Assembly (NCBI RefSeq): GCF_905220365.1 | Contig: NC_061131.1 | Span: 9,895,318-9,959,317, forward strand | Source: Vanessa cardui | Taxonomy: Eukaryota; Arthropoda; Insecta; Lepidoptera; Nymphalidae | Reading direction: 5' to 3' | Length of the DNA: 64,000 nt | Part shown: one piece after another, positions 60,401 through 64,000 of the stretch | Layout of the letters: every line of letters starts with the position of its first letter | Numbering within the stretch: position 1 is the first letter of the stretch | The notes under the pieces: generated by a model | Told to the model about the DNA's origin: nothing | The model's input: only the letters and a program-made list of their open reading frames with translations | Databases searched by the model: none | Translations under genes and position numbers: made by a program

Positions 60401-63400
60401 CGACGCGTCAAATTGACGAATATATTAGGTCATATGATATTACAAGTTATTACGTTTGTGTAAATATCATAATCGCATCAGAAATAAATTTTGATAATTT
60501 GGGATAGCGTACTCAATTCGGATGTGATCGGTTTTACGAATTTTGCCGATGCGACATCTAAGTTGTGTCGTACTATACGCGTAACACGCGAGACGTAATG
60601 CACGCACTATTATGGCTTTAATTGGGTTAAACGTCGAATTATTTTCAACAACAAAGAGATGCCTTTGCGGTATCGCAGTGGGAGAGTCAAGGACTGTTTA
60701 CATCACTTCATTATCATATACGACTAATTGATAAGCATTTTTATTAAAGTTCTTTAACCGTTAAAATACTTCGACAATGTACATGGTAATAATAAGCGCC
60801 TTTTTTCTATATTTAAATTTCTATATTCAATTATTATTATTACTATTTATTTTAATAAGAATAATTTAGGATAAATAAGTAATCAACAAATTATATCAGA
60901 AATGCACATGTTAAAAATTTCGTTGTAATAAGAAAAATAATAATTCCATATTTAAAAACCACAGCGCTTTTGCCCTTTCTCGTCCTACACTTGACAACTT
61001 GTATGTATTTTGCTGCATTAATCTTTAAAACCGATAATAATATTAACTTTTATCGATAAATTAAACATACGATATAAAATTTTATTTATATAACGCAATG
61101 CTATCGACATTATTTCGTTGCACTTGAGAAATAAATCAGTCGCAGTTGATATTTTTGGTTGATTTCTTTTGTATTTCTCCACAGAATTGCGACTTTGACT
61201 TTTTGTATTTTACCTGTTCATGATTTATATAATCAAATGGCTGCAACTATTACACGTTTGTGTATTTGTAACGAAACTATGAACCGCCAACGCCGCTTGC
61301 ACTAAGGAAGACATAATCTTTAAACAAGTTATAGGTTATCTGGAAAGGAACTTATTCCTCAAATTTAAAAAATATTTAAGAACCTACCTGTAAAAGTAAA
61401 AGGCTGTTTTATTTTTAGAGTCTTCTCATTCTCATAAATGTTTACGCAATATATATCCTATTCCTACTTAAGCAGGATACGAATGTAAATATTTGAAAAA
61501 GCTTTGTTTCTCATACAACTTAAGTATTTAAGTAAAACCAGTTACTAAAATTTATAGAGTACACTGCAAAAATATATGACTAAAAAATATATTTATCGCG
61601 GTAATAAAATATTAGTTATAAAAATATTTATAATTTGATAAACAAAAGATTAAAATGGATACGTTCCAAGTATGACATACGGCGAATGTTTATCGAAGTT
61701 GTCACACTTGCAGTTAGCCTTGTGACGACACATTATTGTAACAACTTTTACGTCAGCTGCCGACTAATCGGTCACGGATTTCATTCTTCCTTCTCATTTT
61801 TTACGTTTGTTTTTTGACCATTAACTTTCCATATTCTTAACTCAATAAAAATGCTAAATTTTTAAATTAATTAAAAAAGCGTATTTATATCTTTTTTAGA
61901 CATCATAATAAATCTTGTAAAATGAATAAAAAAACAGCCTGTAAATTTCCCACTGCTGGGCTAATGGCCTCCTCTCCTATTAAGTAGAGGGTGGGAACAT
62001 ATTCCACCACGCTGTTCCAATGCGGGTAGGTGGAATGCACATGTGGCAGAATTTCCATTAAATTAGACACATGCATGTTTCCTTCACCACCCAGCACGGG
62101 ATGAAATATAAGCACAAATTAAGCACATATATATAATGGTGCTTGCCTGGATTTGAACCCGAAATCATCGGTTAAGATGCACGTGTTCTAACCACTGGGC
62201 CATCTCGGCTCAACAAATCTATACATATACAATTTAATTGATTAATAAACAAATGCATACATGTATGTCATAAAATATATATTGACTTTTAAAAATAATA
62301 ATTCATGTTTCCAAAAAGCGAATCAAGAATTGACTTTTTTATGAGAAACGAGTTGAATTTCCGATAATAATTCATATCGAGCTAGGTGTTGCAAGGAAAC
62401 AAAGAAATGTCGGAGGAATATGTGCCAAATGATAATTTACTAACCAGTATTTGTGCCGTACCGCTTTATTCGAATTTCAAATAAGCTCAAAATCTCCAAG
62501 AGGTGACTCTTTTATAATTCCGTATTCATTACAAATCCGAACGATCAGATTTGATTCTTCACATTATAAATAGTTTATAATGAAAAAAGTATGTATATTA
62601 TTGTCACAAAGTATTAATTCCTTTTTAGAATTGGTACTATAATTTTTGTCTTAAAATTTACCATGAAATATATGCAGACAGGATTATGATTGAATAATTG
62701 CGTACGTTACACTTCGGTAGCGATACAGTGTGTTGATTGAAAATATCACATTCTTGAATCGCGCTTCGTAATGTATATTTCAAATGTGGAATAATAATTG
62801 TTAACACGCAAAACTTTAAAAAAATGGATACTTTACATAATACTTGAAAAATACCATATGAAGCTAGACATCATTTTCGACTCAATTAGGAAAATTTGAA
62901 GCTGGTAGTCTAATCCACACCTATTAAAAAGTTCTTTTAAGCGGATACATTTCAAAAAATTGTAGTCTTTCCAAACTATGAACCATCAAAATGAAATAAA
63001 TATATTCTATTCAAGTACTTGCGTACAATTTTTTTATAATTTTATATTATTAAATTTCATTTAAAGCTACCGCAGGTTCGGAATCTAGATTCTACCGAGA
63101 AAAACGGCTAAAAAACTCGGCAGCTACTCTTTTCCGACAAACAGTTAATTATAGGTAATTAAATACAATACATTTTCTCCGAAGGCAATTCTGAGATTTT
63201 GTTATGGCACTGCATTAAGAGAGTTCCATATTTCATCTCCAGCTAAATAAACATCTCCAGGATATTTTTTACGCTTTTGCCTACAAAGCGCTAAGAGAGT
63301 ACTATACAAATGAAAATGTAAAATACATGATATTCAAAGTAGCTTCGAAACCTGAAAGAAATCTGATTCCAAGTCTAGAGTAGTCTGCATCGGTATATTG

Positions 63401-64000
63401 GGCCAGCTCTCTGTTCATTCTATTCCACTACAAATTCTCTAACCAGAGGTCTTTCACAGATTGCTATTTTCGCGCATTTTGTACGAACTTATATCAGGGC
63501 CGTATTTAGGGGAGGGCAACCGGGGCAACTGCCTTGGGGCCTCCACATTAGTGATAAATACCGAGATATAGTCAAATTATAATAATGTTATTATTTAATA
63601 TTTTAAAAGTTACCGATACAACTAAATAAATCATAGCTTACTGATTGAAATAAAAAAAAGTAATTAATTCATGATTATATAAATATTAGGTTGTTCACGC
63701 TTCTGTTTCTCTAGGGCCCCCACTGCTTTGTTGCCGGGGGGCCTCCAGACCTTTAAATCCGACTCTGACTTATATAACATTTAACTCTAATTAATTAATA
63801 ATTAACCTAACCTAACCTAACCTAACCCCGAGTGGTCTTTTCGTTACGTGAATCCACTTTCAAAAATAGAACAGCAGCTGATTGAACTCCCCCCCCCCCC
63901 CCCAAAAAAAACAGAGGAAAATAAAAAAGTTTAAAAATGCAAGCTCACCGGCCGGTAACAGCTGCACGAAGTTGTCCGGGAACAGTCCCACTCGGCCGTG
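51299..64000 (-). CDS. cindr: CIN85/CD2AP-family adaptor, cindr ortholog (3' part, 11 coding exons in window)
   Basis: Adaptor that links receptor endocytosis and cell adhesion to actin. In flies Cindr binds Cbl, actin capping protein and Anillin. The in-window CDS is 1596 nt (531 aa plus stop); the SH3 domains lie mostly beyond the right edge. Seen in order: the end of an SH3 domain (GRVGLFPDNFVQLLP), Lys/Pro-rich linkers with possible SH3 ligands, a Ser/Asn/Ala-rich stretch, a region aligning with the capping-protein-interaction motif of CIN85 (LNDPRAGRVK then RRRPPSQ), KHKAPWMEELKLNQAKKTS, a four-residue tandem repeat, and a C-terminal coiled coil (ILNLEKLLEVQNAKF, LQLEIEKLAHCVTQV). This layout is that of CIN85/CD2AP. 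All junctions are phase-consistent GT-AG. Introns hold many SINEs. Alternative: a short isoform from the exon at 59974-59986. Confidence 0.87.
51517..51787 (+). mobile_element. SINE family B, internal deletion
   Basis: In the cindr intron between exons J and K. Lacks the GACCACTTACCATCAGG block near the tail; A-rich end. Confidence 0.87.
51849..52186 (-). CDS. cindr: cindr exon J (repeat exon)
   Basis: Encodes GRTIMSMLDEIKKPPAPIPP, a tandem (A/T)DK(L/H) tetrapeptide run, and a helical tail ERRFHSLKTDKAEGSEVLI. Acceptor TGCAG, donor AGG|GTAAGT, phase 0. An open frame on the other strand across the repeat is a shadow. Confidence 0.88.
52018..52104 (-). repeat. coding minisatellite, 12-bp unit
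   Basis: About seven 12-bp units in frame in cindr exon J giving (A/T)DK(L/H). Units differ by a few bases. Confidence 0.9.
52555..52648 (-). CDS. cindr: cindr exon I
   Basis: Encodes TKSRQSAEPKKDVPPELPTS, KPPTLQSPTAA. Pro-rich linker. Acceptor TTTTCAG; the donor G|GTTCGT is weaker than the others but gives the phase 1 needed. Confidence 0.78.
52699..52996 (-). mobile_element. SINE family B
   Basis: Full-length minus copy in the cindr intron between exons H and I, just upstream of exon I. Confidence 0.9.
53054..53171 (-). CDS. cindr: cindr exon H
   Basis: Encodes RILECGLEEKRSSHSMEM, SKSTSSISNRISVLESLELS, IE. Ser-rich with a short helical end. Acceptor GACAG, donor GAG|GTAAAC, phase 0. Confidence 0.83.
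53471..53742 (+). mobile_element. tRNA-derived SINE family A
   Basis: GAGCTGAGACCTAGTGGTTA head, B box GGGTTCAAACC, to TTTACAGGCC. In a cindr intron, antisense to the gene. Confidence 0.88.
53770..53870 (+). repeat. LINE 3'-end fragment
   Basis: Same family as 490-630: CTTCTCGGTAATGTCTACTT, CCGAACCGGTGGTAGCC and GTGCTTATAAAAGCCTATTT. Confidence 0.6.
53907..54117 (-). CDS. cindr: cindr exon G
   Basis: Encodes VPSEKPAPEKAEEIKPR, REWEKHKAPWMEELKLNQAK and a Ser/Gly-rich tail ending GGGSTDR. The acceptor is a tandem CAGCAG, so two isoforms differing by one Ala are possible. Donor AG|GTGATA. Confidence 0.87.
54700..54779 (-). CDS. cindr: cindr exon F
   Basis: Encodes RVKAPRRRPPSQALRDD, THVGLTNGHE. 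RRRPPSQ corresponds to the GRRPPSQ of CIN85. Acceptor GTCAG preceded by a CA-rich microsatellite (54780-54808); donor G|GTAAGT. Confidence 0.87.
54896..55511. repeat. tandem duplication (~305-310 bp units) overlapping cindr exon E
   Basis: Unit 1 at 54896-55206 and unit 2 at 55206-55511 are near-identical with small indels. The right edge of each holds the last about 30 bp of exon E plus the donor. A smaller AGTGGTCAAATATTG repeat precedes (54853, 54891). Confidence 0.9.
55481..55672 (-). CDS. cindr: cindr exon E
   Basis: Encodes EKSSTTVSSGSSSSGEWD, a Ser/Asn/Ala-rich low-complexity stretch built on GCC-AAC hexamers, then TTFDHIERNSILNDPRAGR. The last part aligns with the stretch before the capping-protein motif of CIN85. 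Donor AG|GTGTGA. The exon's 3' end and donor are duplicated about 305 bp downstream. Confidence 0.87.
55728..56027 (-). mobile_element. tRNA-derived SINE family A, with target duplication
   Basis: Full-length reverse copy with a perfect 13-bp target duplication TAGTGTTACATAC (55715-55727 and 56028-56040), so relatively young. In the cindr intron between exons D and E. Confidence 0.92.
56139..56245 (-). CDS. cindr: cindr exon D
   Basis: Encodes VKKPPVPLKKSPTPTSG, VGGLFSGLKNKIIPSSEKT. KKPPVPLKK and SPTP are plausible SH3 ligands. Acceptor TATAG, donor AC|GTGAGT, phase 2. Confidence 0.85.
57077..57200 (-). CDS. cindr: cindr exon C
   Basis: Encodes SMHKENTLSKESSTQSTV, THTNKSESEKVIQSETV and TLEH. 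Ser/Thr/Glu-rich linker, no domain. Acceptor TTCCAG, donor CAT|GTAAGA. Confidence 0.82.
57667..57955 (-). mobile_element. SINE family B
   Basis: Full-length minus copy in the cindr intron between exons B and C. Confidence 0.88.
58084..58210 (-). CDS. cindr: cindr exon B
   Basis: Encodes VAQEVEEKKPDRPPAKTNPL, YPVLNKFTEK and ELTTSKV. Acceptor TTCCAG. The donor AG|GTATGT gives phase 2 and fits exon C; a second GT three codons earlier in phase 0 does not. Confidence 0.87.
58211..59973. other. cindr intron before exon B
   Basis: AT-rich; no SINE seen here. With the next stretch it forms the 5.7 kb intron between exons A and B. Confidence 0.6.
59974..59986 (-). CDS. cindr: cindr candidate alternative first exon
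   Basis: ATGGGCTCGGAAA followed by a consensus donor GTGAGT, phase 1, exactly the phase needed for exon B. It would give MGSEIAQEVEEKK, an isoform lacking the SH3 domains (about 518 aa). Upstream (60000-60200) is comparatively GC-richer, as a promoter might be. No transcript evidence is available here. Confidence 0.5.
60236..60577. mobile_element. MITE with TATAGTACGACACAA ends, copy 2
   Basis: 342 bp, same family as 15546-15872, collinear throughout with small indels. It lies about 250 bp upstream of the candidate alternative cindr first exon. Confidence 0.85.
60578..61930. other. cindr intron, gene-free stretch
   Basis: Between the MITE copy 2 and a SINE. Nothing recognised. Confidence 0.6.
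61931..62212 (-). mobile_element. tRNA-derived SINE family A
   Basis: Reverse copy, head ends GAGCCGAGATGGCCCAGT (minus). In the long cindr intron after exon A. Confidence 0.88.
62213..63486. other. cindr intron, gene-free stretch
   Basis: Only a LINE-derived scrap at 63065-63180 is recognisable. Confidence 0.6.
63495..63767. mobile_element. hAT-type MITE, copy 2
   Basis: 273 bp, same family as the element at 8084-8387, with TIRs CAGGGCCGTATTTAGGG / CAGAGTCGGATTTAAAGG and a perfect 8-bp duplication ACTTATAT (63487-63494, 63768-63775). Sits in a cindr intron. Confidence 0.9.
63806..63827. repeat. short interstitial TTAGG-type telomere repeat
   Basis: Four CCTAA units plus CC, the complement of the insect telomere motif TTAGG, in a cindr intron just beside the hAT MITE. 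Confidence 0.7.
63949..64000 (-). CDS. cindr: cindr exon A (SH3 C-terminus, partial at window edge)
   Basis: Encodes HGRVGLFPDNFVQLLPA, the last two strands and ALYDY-distal end of an SH3 domain (G-x-x-G-LFP-x-NFV). Donor G|GTGAGC, phase 1. Continues past the right edge. Confidence 0.88.

Noticed and set aside
1..64000. CRISPR arrays, operons or a prokaryotic defence system
   Set aside because: No regularly spaced repeats and no dense co-directional genes. All multi-copy sequence is explained by eukaryotic mobile elements and satellites.

Overview
The window looks like an insect nuclear genome, almost certainly a moth or butterfly. It is strongly AT-rich, its genes are split by phase-consistent GT-AG introns, and it carries many copies of lepidopteran-type SINEs, a mariner, Helitron pieces and hAT-type MITEs. 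There are no bacterial or viral features: no operons, no CRISPR array, no free-standing tRNA or rRNA gene.

Three protein-coding genes can be assembled exon by exon. (1) An ALDH1-family aldehyde dehydrogenase lies on the minus strand (29906 down to 10525): 11 coding exons, about 485 aa, complete from ATG to stop apart from one suspicious splice donor. (2) A leucine-rich-repeat gene orthologous to vertebrate LRMDA (C10orf11) lies on the plus strand (35594 to 44727): six coding exons, 234 aa. (3) The 3' two-thirds of a CIN85/CD2AP-family adaptor (Drosophila cindr) lies on the minus strand, running from the end of an SH3 domain at the right edge (64000) to a coiled coil and stop at 51299. A 13-nt candidate alternative first exon (59986-59974) would make an isoform without the SH3 domains. 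ALDH and LRMDA are divergent; LRMDA and cindr are convergent.

Layout: 1-10.5 kb is gene-free with SINEs, a hAT MITE with a clean 8-bp target duplication and a dead LINE reverse transcriptase. 10.5-29.9 kb is ALDH; its second intron is swollen from about 0.6 to 8.2 kb by a nested stack of transposons (TTAA-flanked element > Helitron > hAT-like element > smaller TIR element, SINE and LINE tail). 29.9-35.6 kb is intergenic with LINE debris and a broken ORF pair of a widespread metazoan mobile family. 35.6-44.7 kb is LRMDA, with a 6.7 kb first intron. 44.7-51.3 kb is intergenic with a mutated mariner and a MITE. 51.3-64 kb is cindr, with SINEs in several introns, a tandem duplication that copies a splice donor, a MITE, a second hAT MITE and a short interstitial TTAGG-type run.

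The genes are unrelated housekeeping or cell-biology genes and do not form a pathway. The most unusual content is the transposon stratigraphy, the apparent splice-site lesion in ALDH, the alternative-start and duplicated-donor architecture of cindr, and a shared 3' tail between a SINE family and a LINE.
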